DNA from: Gigaspora margarita
Lineage: Eukaryota > Glomeromycota > Glomeromycetes > Diversisporales > Gigasporaceae
NCBI GenBank assembly: GCA_009809945.1
Contig: WTPW01002525.1
Coordinates: 1 to 64,000, forward strand
DNA length: 64,000 bases
Reading direction: 5' to 3'
The position numbers and the translations under genes are program-made. The notes below the pieces were generated by a model. That model was not told the DNA's origin. It saw only the letters and a list, made by a program, of their open reading frames with translations, and made no database searches. Shown piece after piece: positions 41,694 through 51,280 of the stretch (positions within the stretch are counted from its first letter, which is position 1; each line of letters opens with the position of its first letter).

Positions 41694-42744
41694 AGAGTCC
41701 TCTTGTAGCCCTTGGTACACTATCTCGAATAGGAGCCTTTAGGTGCACAAAATTTAAGAAACTAGAAAAATAGAAACCTATTTGGCAAGTTCCAAGTAAG
41801 GAAGTAGCAAAAAACTTTGACAGTGCTACCAAAGCCAAAAAACCAGAGCCGATAAATCAGACAATAAGACTCTTGAGAAGGAGGTTCACCAACCTAACTG
41901 CCAGAGTCACAACAAAGGAAAAGAACCTATGTTTCAGCAGTAGGTACCAAGAGAAGAAAGCCATATCGATCCTTCTGGGCTAACTGGTTTAGAAGTTTGT
42001 GGATCTGGTATAAGGACCGGTAGGATAGTAAGTTGAGTACTAGAATCAGAGCAAACCTTACAAGGGTGGAAATAGGTAATGGTAGCAGTTTAGGCTAATT
42101 CCTGGACTACAAGTGGTCCGCATCAGTAGATGTGTAAGTTACCAAAGTGTAGGTAATACCTGTGTGGAACAGGAACTGCTCTACCAAGTATTTCACAAGA
42201 ATAAAATAGTCCTAAGAGGATTCCGTAAGCATTTAGAACTAACCTTGACTGACTAATATAATAGAGAATTGTACCAGCAATACAAGTAAGATTGGCAGAC
42301 AAAGCAAGGACCAGAAAGTTTAAATAAGTAACCCTCTAGTTGGGTTACAAATATGGCAACTAGTATAGGACCTTCAGGTAGACTATTTAAATTAGACAAC
42401 CAAAGTTGTACACATGGCTAGTTGTATCTCATTAATATAACAAATGTCAGGTGCCCAAAGAGGCTCACTTGATCTATTTACTTGAATAAAAACCTTTTCT
42501 AACATAAAAAAAAAATAAATACCTATTTACTATTATCTTTAAATTGTTGCATTCATATCAATCTTTATCTGGCAAACTCATATGATTATAGCACAATTTT
42601 TGCATATTATTTTTTATACATTTATAATATAACAACAAATAATTAAATTTTGCCCAATAAATCTTGCCATTTATGTATTACAAATAATAATAGTTAAAAT
42701 ATATTATATTATAATTTTTATATACTGTATTCTATTATAAATAA

Positions 42745-42935
42745 GCACCTCTTTTTTAAAATTTTAAACTTAATGTTCTTGATAACTATCTAATCAAACT
42801 TAATAAAAATTATTTATTTAAATTTTATAGATCTATAAAATTTAAATAAATAAATTTTTATTAAGTTTGATTAGATAGTTATCAAGAATATTAAGTTTAA
42901 AATTTTAAAAAAGGGGGTGCTTATTTATGATAAGA
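42745..42935. mobile_element. Palindromic MITE, TATAAATAAGCAC termini, copy 1
   Basis: ATTATAAATAAGCACCTCTT and AAAGGGGGTGCTTATTTATGA are inverse. The two arms (TGATAACTATCTAATCAAAC / GTTTGATTAGATAGTTATCA) are perfect over 40 bases and meet at TTTATAGATCTATAAA. A more diverged copy lies at 48873-49070. Confidence 0.75.
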
Positions 42936-43226
42936 TATGATAATTTATTAAAAAATTATTAAAAATTAAAGGTACTATTATAAAAAGTGTTCCTGGTAAG
43001 GAATTTTTTAATAAATTTTTTATTTTTTTGTTCTTTTTGTTCCTTTTCAAAATTTTTAACTACTTGCTTTTTCAAACTACTTTCTTGAATATTTCGATTA
43101 TGTTTAAATAGCACAGCACGTTCAGACAGCACAGCAGAAGAATCATTATAGGAGGACATATCAAGATCACCAAAAGCATTTGCTAGTGATGCTTGTGATT
43201 TAGCTTGATACAAACTTGCAAGAACA

Positions 43227-43830
43227 GGACCCCAAACATCTCTTATATAGGTTATAACTAGATTTTGGCCAATTTTGGTTCAATTTGCTAAAAATGACAA
43301 AATACATTTGTTTAAATAACTTTTGATCTAGTGATCAGAATTGAATTAACTTTTTTTTTGTTAGATGCGCCTCACTAAGGGCTTCATTTTTAAAAAAAGT
43401 TTATTCAAATTGGACTACCGTATATGTCCGAAAATAAGCTAGTACCTAAAATAAGCTACCTCCCTGATTTTTTTCAAAAATCTTAAAAAATCCATTAGCA
43501 GTTGCTACATATAAATGTCTAAATTTTACTAAGTAAACCTCAAAAGTGCCATTAAGTAAACTTGTTCAGGACATCAAAATACACCTACAGTAAAAATTTG
43601 GTATCATTTGGATAACTTTTTATTAGTACGTTTTTAATTTTTTCAAAAACTTTATATTTCGAAAATAAGCTATTTCACGTTTTTTCGTGTAATTTTTTGG
43701 CCAAAAAAGGTAGCTTATTTTCGGACACATACGGTACTGGATGTCAAGATAATTGCCAAAAACTGTTTTTTTACTTCAGGGTTTTTGCTAAAAAAATTAA
43801 GTATAACCTCTGTACTAGATGTTCAGGGTC
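43227..43830. mobile_element. MULE-like element with 11-bp TSD
   Basis: GGACCCCAAACATCT at the left and AGATGTTCAGGGTC at the right. The 11-mer TTGCAAGAACA precedes (43216-43226) and follows (43831-43841) the insert. A 9-11-bp duplication is typical of Mutator-like elements. Removing the element and one TSD joins the recombinase frame (DGGFVLAS to LYQAKSQ) without loss. Degraded relatives are at 18719 and 36847. Confidence 0.8.
43418..43734. mobile_element. TA-flanked AATAAGCTA MITE nested in the MULE-like element
   Basis: CCGTATATGTCCGAAAATAA and TTATTTTCGGACACATACGG are inverse, with TA outside. The relatives at 18.9 and 37.0 kb have an uninterrupted GGACTACTAGATG-like site here, so the insertion is proven. 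317 bp, near-palindromic, no coding capacity. Confidence 0.9.
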
Positions 43831-44608
43831 TTGCAAGAACAAACCCACCATCTGATAGGGCTTCGGATGAGACATCATTGGTTTTAGAAGAGATATTATT
43901 GGCTTCAAGAGTGATATTATTGGCTTCAAAAGTGATATTGACTTTTGGAACAACCTTTTTTTTAGTGATAAATTAATACTGGCTTCAGCATCATCTAAAA
44001 AAAGCAAAAAAAAAACAATCAGCTAAATAATTTTAATAAAAACCTAAAATTTGTATAAAATTTACCTTTTAATGCTTCATTTAAAACATGCATTAATGCA
44101 TTAAAAAATCTATTAATACCTTTCTATTGCATTACTGATTTTGGTTGTTCATACGCGACAAGATCCTTTTGGGACTTGTATCTTGTGATCAACATTACAA
44201 CTGAATTCAAATATTCAAGTTTTTTAATAGTTGTACTGCAGTCTTCCTCTCTGAATGATCCGAAATATTACAAGTGCCAATCTGAATACTCACAGTTTCA
44301 CATATAGTGTGAAAGAAGCTTTTTAATATTTGTTCTTCAAATGAATGTCCATAATACCATTGTCAATTAAAATCAACTTAACAGTTAAAAGATATTAATA
44401 TATTTAAACAATGAAAAACAAAAAAATAAAAATCACCAAAATAAATACTTTATCTGCATTTATACTGCAAGATTTCAAATAAAAATTTATTATTGTAGTT
44501 ACTAGGCATTTGCTTAAATAAAATTCATAATAATCAATGATATCTTTGATGTTTGGCAAGCTAAACACTTCTGCTTGTGCATTATAATTCTCAAGCCTCT
44601 ATTGATTA

Positions 44609-45220
44609 CCGTAGATTTTCAAAAATAAGCTACCTCCAAAAGAAGCTACCCCAGATTTTCAGAAAAATTTTTAAAAATTTTTAAAGAAATTATTAACAGT
44701 CGCTACATATAAAACTTTTTTTTTTACTAAGTAAACTTCAAGTGCAATTAAGTAAAGTTGTTTAGAATAACAAAATATACCTACAGTTAGTGTTGTACGT
44801 TTTGGCTGTCCACAGCCTTTTTTGGCTTGTCCACATCCAAAATTGTCCAAACATCCAAGATTGTCCAAAGCTTGTCCAGGCTTTAATAATTAATAAATCT
44901 ATTTAAAAAATATATAACTATATATTTTTTTAGGTGCTGAACACATTCCAGTTAAAATTAAAATAGGTTAACTTAATAAAATTTTAAGTAATTTTACTTT
45001 ATTTAATTGTCCAAAATTGTCCAAAATTGTCCAAATCATTGTCCAAAGCTGTCCCATGACAACACTGCCTACAGTAAAAATTTTATAGCATTTGGACAAC
45101 TTTTTATTAGTAAGTTTTTTAATTTTTCAAAAAATTTAACAATTTGAAAATAAGCTACTTCCACATTTTTTTGTATAACTTTTTGGCCAAAAAGGGTAGC
45201 TTATTTTTAGATAAATACGG
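44609..45220. mobile_element. TA-flanked AATAAGCTA MITE in the recombinase gene
   Basis: CCGTAGATTTTCAAAAATAA and TTATTTTTAGATAAATACGG are inverse, with TA outside. Subtracting the nested 280-bp hAT-type MITE and its 8-bp duplication leaves 324 bp, in agreement with the 317-318-bp sister copies. It breaks the recombinase coding sequence after the LRGGEH block. Confidence 0.85.
44788..45067. mobile_element. hAT-type MITE nested in the TA MITE
   Basis: TAGTGTTGTACG and GACAACACTG termini, exact 8-bp duplication CCTACAGT at 44780-44787 and 45068-45075. The sister MITE at 43418 has an uninterrupted CACCTACAGTAAAAATT at this point. The interior is rich in TTGTCCAAA/TGTCCA words. 280 bp. Confidence 0.9.
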
Positions 45221-45839
45221 TAGTCTTGAACAAATACAATTTAATATCAATTCCTCTATTGGATCTTTTAATGAAGTTATTAATTCAAGGTTTAAATGTT
45301 CACCTCCTCGTAATGCAAATAAAGTTGAATTAAAAAAAATTCTCTGTAACAATCTCTTGGGATTATTGCACTGCATTGTAGAGTGGTCTAGGATCTGTTC
45401 AACTTCATTCATCATTAACTTATCTGCCCTGGTTTTTTTACCAAAGCCCTTTGCTAAAAGATTTTTTAGTTTTTTATTAACTATTTAATTTAAGCCAAAA
45501 TACACTTTTGGATTGAGTATGTCAACTGGTTTTTCCATAACGGAGTGCTGATTAAGGTATCACCAAATTGCCATCAAGCAACTTTTTACTGAACTAGAAT
45601 AGTATTAACTACTATTATATTGCTTTATTGCATATATGAATTTAGACAATTGATTTTTTAGAATTTTTTTGAAGTTACTTCCTTAATTTTACCTTTGTAT
45701 CTGACATCAGAACAGAATTCTTCTAAGAAATTTATTCACTGTTGTATAGACTTATGAGTGGTTTTCACTTTTGCATTTTTTCTAATTGTATTAAGTTTCT
45801 CTACTGACAGTTTTGTATACTTAACTCACTAAAAAAAAG

Positions 45840-46690
45840 TTAGAGAGAGAGCTTCTTTATAAAGTAATACAATCTAAAGAAGCCAAGAAGAGAAATTATC
45901 TTTGCCTTATTGGCCTATGCTATAACAGATTTAGTTTTTGGCATTGTTAAAAAAAAAAAACTTTAACTGAGTTTTTTTTTTTTTACTTTACAAGAGAGTT
46001 TTATAGTTTTCTAGTAGAATATTACAACTGAAAGTTCTTAAGTTTTTAAAAAATACTGAATTTTTAATGGTCAATCTTCGAATTAACGACCTCAAATTTC
46101 TAACCTTTCAAATTAAAATTGTTAGAATTGATTTTTTGAACACATGACTTTTCGGCACCAAATAGTCTTTAAGAAAAAAAAAAAATTTATATTAGGGTTT
46201 GGGTATACGTTGGCAGTTAGAATAGCTATTATATAGCAAAATTGTGTGAGAAAACTTTTTTGCTAGGCCAGAAAAATAATTTGCTATGCTAATTCTTGCG
46301 ATAAATATGATTTTTGCAAAGCAAATATTTGGTTTGAATTTTTTTGATTGTATTATATTACACCTGATCCTGATTTTTAATTGGCTAATTTACAGTCAGA
46401 AAATCATATTTTCAAAAAATCAATTCTATGCCCTGGTATTGTTTTTCGAATTAGTAACCTCCAAATTTAGAAATTACAGGTTTGAGTTTGCGACTTCAAC
46501 TCTCAGAGGTAATAAAAGTATTTGGATGAAAAAAAATACAAGGTATGTATTTTAAAAGTATAGTGGTTTAAAAATTTTTTTGTTTGCTTTTAGAAAAAAA
46601 TTTAATTTTTATTGATCTATTTTTTTTTTTAGATCTAAATATATTAATAGATCAAAATTAATCTAGTCATGATCATAAATTGCCAGATAA
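45840..46690. other. AT-rich intergenic region
   Basis: No supported gene. A perfect A-run/T-run hairpin (AAAAACTTTAACTGAGTTTTT) lies near 45950-45985. Near 46060-46160 and 46390-46490 phrases such as TTTTTCGAATTAGTAACCTCC / TTCGAATTAACGACCTC occur twice, a weak direct repeat. Confidence 0.35.
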
Positions 46691-46692
46691 TA

Positions 46693-46840
46693 CTATTATT
46701 GGGCAAATTGTTGAATAACAGCAATTTGACTCAAACAGACAAATGATTGTCTAACATATGCCACTTTGCGGCATGTGTCAGCCAATCATTTGCTCATTTG
46801 AGCCAAATTGCCATTATTCAACAATTTTTGCCCAATAATA
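46693..46840. mobile_element. Palindromic MITE, TATTATTGGGCAAA termini
   Basis: CTATTATTGGGCAAATTGTT is mirrored by CAATTTTTGCCCAATAATA. The arms continue (AGACAAATGATTGTC, CCAATCATTTGCTCA) to a GCCACTTTGCGGC centre. TA-rich flanks are consistent with a TA target. Confidence 0.7.
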
Positions 46841-46848
46841 TACATATA

Positions 46849-47265
46849 AATTCTATTCAAATTGGATTTTGATACAATATTAGCTATTATTGAAAGCCCT
46901 AAATCTGTGATATATGCACTTTTTAAAATATTTTTATTATGTAAAATCATGATGAATAAATCTTAAGAATAAATTATCTAAATCCTTAACTTGCTTATAT
47001 AATCTAGTTTTTTTTTTATTTTTTAGATCTACAAAAAATATTTTTGTGTATTAGCTAATTTACTAGCAGTTGATCAGTTTTGAGAATCTGCATCTAAGCA
47101 TTTATTCACCAAATCCAAAAGTAATTATCATATGGAATATTATAATATAAAGAATATCTAGTAAAAAATTTCAATTATTCTGAAAGAATAAGTATACAAC
47201 AAAGAACTTAAATGCTTATTTATTATTACTTTTAAATCATTTTATTTATATTGATCTATAAATTC
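46849..47265 (-). pseudogene. Kinase C-terminal pseudo-exon, unit 4
   Basis: The minus-strand reading gives LLLDLVNKCLDADSQN, then TGA in place of the conserved Arg, then STASKLA. The same flanking sequence as in the other units is present (CAATATTAGCTATTATTGAA). Confidence 0.6.
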
Positions 47266-47735
47266 TATTCAAATTTGATTTTGATGCATTATAGCTATTA
47301 TTGAAAGCTCTAAATCTGCAATATATCCACTTTTTAAAATATTTTTATTATGTAAAATTATGATGAATAAATCTTAAAAATAGATTATCTAAATCCTTAA
47401 CCTGCTTATATAATCTAGTTTTTTTTATTTTTTTTAGATCCACAAAAAATATCTCTGTGTATCAGCTAATTAACTAGCTATTGGTCAGTTTTAAGGATCT
47501 GTATCTAAGCATTTATTTACCAGATCCAAAAGTAATTGAAGAGCTTCAAATTTAATTTTATATTTATAATCTAGATAAATACATATTGCTAGATTTTGTC
47601 ATATAGAATATCATAATATGAAAGATCTAGTAAAAACTTCTAATTATTCTAAAAAAATAAGTTCACAACACAAATATAAACATCTATTTACTATTATCTT
47701 TAAATCATTTTATTCATATCAATCTATAAATTCTA
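47266..47735 (-). pseudogene. Kinase C-terminal pseudo-exon, unit 5
   Basis: The minus-strand reading gives LLLDLVNKCLDTDP, a stop, N, then TGA instead of Arg, PIAS. The following 5' part (AISCLDLDYKYK-like, near 47560-47600) preserves the spacing of unit 2. Confidence 0.55.
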
Positions 47736-47831
47736 TTTGAATTTGATTTTAATGCAATATTAGCTATATTGAAAGCTCTAAATTTGTGATATATATATTT
47801 GTTAAAATATTTATATTATATAAAAACATAA

Positions 47832-47980
47832 GGGGAGTGACAAAAATTAGGTGATTTTTTAGGGGGAGGGGGGTAAAAAATGTTGAAATTATATATAGGA
47901 ACCTGACCAAATCTATATTATGGAGGGGTGAGGGAGTAGGCCTCTAATAAAAAATAATCAGGTGATTAATGATACTGCCC
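47832..47980. mobile_element. PIF/Harbinger-like MITE, 149 bp
   Basis: GGGGAGTGACAAAAATTAGG and the right end TTAATGATACTGCCC, flanked by TAA on both sides (47829-47831 and 47981-47983). It is the inverse orientation of the copies at 1844 and 54385. It is inserted inside kinase unit 6. Confidence 0.8.
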
Positions 47981-48078
47981 TAATAAATAAAATTTTAAGA
48001 ATAAATTATCTAAATCCTTAACTTGCTTATATAATTTAGTTTTTTATTTTTCAGATCCATCAAAAATATCTTAGTATA

Positions 48079-48396
48079 CCGTATATTCCCAAAAATAAGC
48101 AACCTTTTTTGGGCCAAAAATTATATGAAAAAGCGAGGGGGTTGCTTATTTTCGAATTGTTAAATTTTTTGAAAAATTGAAAAACGTACTAATAAAAAGT
48201 CATCTAGATAACGTAAAATTTTTATTTTAAGTGTACTTTTGTGTCCTGAACAAGTTTACTTAATGACACCTTTGAGATTTACTTAGTAAAATTTAGACTT
48301 TTATATGTAGCAACTGCTAATGCGTTTTTTGAGATTTTTGAAAAAAATTAGGGGGGTTGCTTATTTTTGGAGTAGCTTATTTTCAGGAATATACAG
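48079..48396. mobile_element. TA-flanked AATAAGCTA-family MITE in kinase unit 6
   Basis: CCGTATATTCCCAAAAATAA and TTATTTTCAGGAATATACAG, TA outside. Sister units near 39750 have AGTATATCAGCTAATT at the same place, the empty site. 318 bp. Confidence 0.85.
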
Positions 48397-48872
48397 TATT
48401 AGCTATTTTACAAGCAGTTGGTTGGTTTTAAGGATTTGTATCTAAGCATTTATTCATTGGATCTAAAAGTAATTCTATTTTTATTTATCTGATTCAAAAG
48501 TAATTGAAGAACTTTGTATTTCATTTTAAGACTATAACCTAGGCAAATACATATTGCTAGATCTTTGTTATATAGAATATTATAATATAGAGAATATCTA
48601 GTAAAAACTTCTAATATAGTTATTTTGAAAGATAAGTTCATAACAAAAAAATACTTATTTACTATTACTTTAAATTGTTTATTTATATTGATTATTCTAT
48701 TCTCATGAAATTAATAAATACAGGTTCTTTGATATATAGATGTTTGTTCAAGACTTCAGAAGCAATATATAGTAATTCATATAAATTTTATCCAAATTTG
48801 ATTTTGATACAATATTAGCTATTATTAAAAACTCTAAATCTGCAATATATGCACTTTTTAACTACCATATCC

Positions 48873-49070
48873 TATCATAAATAAGCATCTCCTTTTTTGA
48901 AATTTTAAATTCAAATAATTTGAAACCTATTTAATTAAATTTCATAAAAATTTTTTTTAACTTCTATAATATTTAAATAAATAAATTTTTGTTAAGTTTA
49001 ATTAAATAGTTTTCAATAAATTTAAGTTTAAATTTCAAAAAAGGGTACTTATTTATGATAGGATATAGTA
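48873..49070. mobile_element. Palindromic MITE, ATAAATAAGCA termini, copy 2
   Basis: CATATCCTATCATAAATAAG and CTTATTTATGATAGGATATAG are inverse. The interior is a diverged version of 42745-42935. Confidence 0.7.
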
Positions 49071-49678
49071 TATAAAATCAGTATAAATAAAATCTTAAGA
49101 ATGAATTATCAGAAAATTATATTTGATAAATTTAATCAATTTCTCCAATTCATTTGTGCCACAGCATGTAATTTTTTCGCAAAGCAATCTTCTAAAGCAA
49201 TTCTATAACAAGAAAATAATCTTTAAAATCTTTATTTTTTAATACACCAAATATCTTAAAAATGATAGATTTTTAAGACCAATTTTAAAATATGCTTTTA
49301 ATTTATTATTGAAGGAAAAATATATTTGAATTGTATTAATAAAGCTTACCTCTTATAACAATTATTTGATTTATAAAATAATTAATCTTCTGTACTAATA
49401 ACGATTGCTAAAATATAAAGATCAAATAATATTAAATGGAGTTAAAAGTAGCAAATCAAGTTTACACAAAACCTAAGAACATAAGTCTTTATTTACTATT
49501 TTACATATTGTCCTTCAAATTATTTAAAGTATTTATTTATATAGATTATTCTATTTAGCTATAAATATAAAAATTGGTTATAAATAAATAGAATTAAAAG
49601 TAGCAAATTATATTTATAAGTATTACTATAAAATGCTATAACAAGATTGAATCTGTTATATTCTACTAATTTTTGAAC
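49071..49678. other. AT-rich region
   Basis: I see no gene or element. It includes the end of the kinase repeat array and then unstructured AT sequence. Confidence 0.35.
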
Positions 49679-49933
49679 TATAGTTAGACCCCCTAAGTGC
49701 ATGCTCTAGGACTAGATATAAGTGTGCATTTAGAAGGGTGTACATTTATAGAATTAACTTAGATAGCCAATCAAAAGTGAAGTCAAACATGTGATTAATA
49801 CTTTAATGTCTTTTATTCAAAAATGAGTTACCCATGATCAATAATAGTCACTACATAGTAAAGTCCAAAGTTTATTATATAAATTGATTATAATTGCTTA
49901 AGTAAACTTGTTTGGAAGCTTAGAATGTACATA

Positions 49934-50293
49934 TGGGCCCTCAAAAGTAGAAACCAAGAAATTGACTATTTTTTGAAAATTGACCTGTTTGATTGATTAG
50001 GTATAAAATTTTAGGCCCAATCTTTTTTACTTAATAATGAAAGTCTGATCACTTAATAAATTTTTGCGATACAACGGTTAAAAGCTTTTGATGCTATAAT
50101 CTAAAAATAGATTATTGAGATTTACCGATAGTAATACAGATCTACAGATCTAATAATCCTGTTTAAACAGGTTTGTTAATCATAAATAACCTATCTTTAG
50201 ATTGTTTTGATTTTGTGTAACAAAATAGTTTTTGTCGATTTTCTCAAAACCCGTGATCGACCAAATTCTCTGGTTTCTACTTTTGAGGGCCCA
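49934..50293. mobile_element. TA-flanked MITE, TGGGCCCTCAAAAGTAG termini
   Basis: TGGGCCCTCAAAAGTAGAAA and TTTCTACTTTTGAGGGCCCA are exact inverses, TA outside. The interior has a second pairing (CCTGTTTAAACAGG near 50158). 360 bp. Confidence 0.85.
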
Positions 50294-50658
50294 TATTCTA
50301 AAATTTTCATCAATTTTGAAGCTGTTTTTATTATTTATCTTTTAATTTTTATATTCAATGAAAAAATTAAAATCTTTTAAAAAAATATATTTGTTGAACT
50401 TAAAAATTAAAAGTTGAATAATAAAAGGTATTCTGAGTTTAATAAAAATTTTAGCATATATGTATTTGCTCTTCCAAATAAGTTTACTTAAGCAATGATA
50501 TTCAATTTACATAATAAAATTTAAACTTTACTATATAACAACTATTTGTGATTAACCAAAATTGTTATATTCAAAAATAAGCTATAAAAAAATCTGGTAA
50601 TATTATTGGCCAGCTTTGAAATTAGTTATATGTATGCATTTAAAAGAGTGCATATATA

Positions 50659-50919
50659 TGGGATCTTTGCTAGGAAAATCACCCTTCGACATTTTCTGAT
50701 CGGGCTAATTCGGGCAAACTTAAACAAACATACCAGTTTTTATTTGCATGCAAATCATCTTTTGACTTTAATGATTCGGAAGTTTATTTTGATGATTATT
50801 GAATCAATAAAGGCAAAAGATGATTTACATTTATATAAGAACTATCATGTTGCTCTAAATTTGTCTGAAATTACCCGATCAGAAAATGTCGAAGGGTGAT
50901 TTTCCTAGCAAATATCCCA
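50659..50919. mobile_element. TA-flanked MITE with TIRs of about 46 bp, one mismatch
   Basis: TGGGATCTTTGCTAGGAAAA and 26 further bases (ending CTGATCGGG) are matched by the inverse at the right end with a single difference (TCTTTG against TATTTG). Such near identity suggests a young insertion. 261 bp. Confidence 0.85.
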
Positions 50920-51280
50920 TATGCTTTGAGCTCTAAAAATCTTGGCACATGCAGAATATAAAAGATGCTTAAGTCCCAAGCTTGAAACTGGGCTATAGTA
51001 TGTATATAGAGAGTGTGTGCACTTAGAGGTATGCACTTAGAGGGTCTAACTGTATATAGTAAACTTGAGTTTAGTATGCACTAAAAGGTTTATTGTAAAA
51101 AAAAAATTTAAAGTATATATACACTAAAAAAACTATATTGTATTAATATAGATTTTGTAGCTTGTATCTGGATCTAATTTATAGTAGATTTACAAAGTAT
51201 AAAAGTTAAGAAAACAACTACAGATTTGTTGTAAAAAAGGTTAAAAATTAAGTATTATTAAATGCTCTAATTTGATTTAT

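Larger units (their letters stand above)
40881..42516 (+). mobile_element. Retroposon with tRNA-like head, poly(A) tail and 13-bp TSD
   Basis: AAATACCTATTTA occurs just before (40868-40880) and just after (42517-42529) the insert, the clear signature of target-primed reverse transcription. A short A-run (42506-42515) closes the 3' end. After the nested hAT-type MITE, the 5' end reads GTTAGTAAGTTGTCACTCC...GGATTCAAATCCCACTGG, resembling an A-box/B-box tRNA head (GGTTCRANTCC at the B-box). The body of about 0.95 kb has one fairly coding-like frame near 41800-41960 (LLRRRFTNLTARVTTKEK) but no recognisable domain. Truncated copies of its 3' end lie at 20209-20560 and 36095-36325. It is either an unusually long SINE or a truncated non-LTR element with a tRNA-like start. 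Confidence 0.7.
42959..45835 (-). pseudogene. Crypton-type (DUF3504) tyrosine recombinase pseudogene
   Basis: Read from 45835 downwards: KYTKLSVEKLNTIRKNAKVK and a stop where the family has Trp, then INFLEEFCSDVRY. A linker with NPKVYFGLN, KKLKNLLAKGFGKKTRAD and NEVEQILDH follows, then RIFFNSTLFALRGGEHLNLE (the typical LRGGEHxxL block). After a nested insertion come LENYNAQAEVFSLPNIKDII, WYYGHSFEEQILKSF and DHSERKTAVQLLKN, which is the HxxR box, then KSQKDLVAYEQPKS with the presumed nucleophilic Tyr. A further exon (from 43987) has tandem EANNIT hexapeptides and continues after a second insertion with SLYQAKSQASLANAFGD to a stop at 42959. The family is a domesticated or Crypton-derived recombinase that is very abundant in Glomeromycotina. 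Several stops, one-base shifts (for example the A8 run on the minus strand near 43960) and two insertions make it inactive. Confidence 0.8.
47736..48660 (-). pseudogene. Kinase C-terminal pseudo-exon, unit 6, with two MITEs
   Basis: The minus-strand frame near 48641-48450 retains EVFTRYSLYYNILYNKDLAI. Further on, NKCLDTNP, a stop, NQPTACKIAN shows CAA (Gln) at the conserved Arg codon. The unit is stretched by the PIF-like MITE at 47832 and the TA MITE at 48079. A seventh partial copy of the flank starts at 48786. Confidence 0.6.
49681..51052. mobile_element. TA-flanked 1.37-kb element with two MITEs nested inside
   Basis: TAGTTAGACCCCCTAAGTGC and the right end GCACTTAGAGGGTCTAACTG, TA on each side. 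Close to both ends the motif GTGTGCA/TGCACTTAGA is repeated. The interior contains an AATAAGCTA-family core (49840-50580) that is itself interrupted by the MITE at 49934, and a second MITE at 50659. It has no coding capacity; a 97-codon frame at 50606-50899 runs through the MITE arms. Confidence 0.8.

Noticed and set aside
50606..50899. 97-codon open frame as a gene
   Set aside because: It is contained in the arms and core of a MITE with near-perfect inverted repeats.
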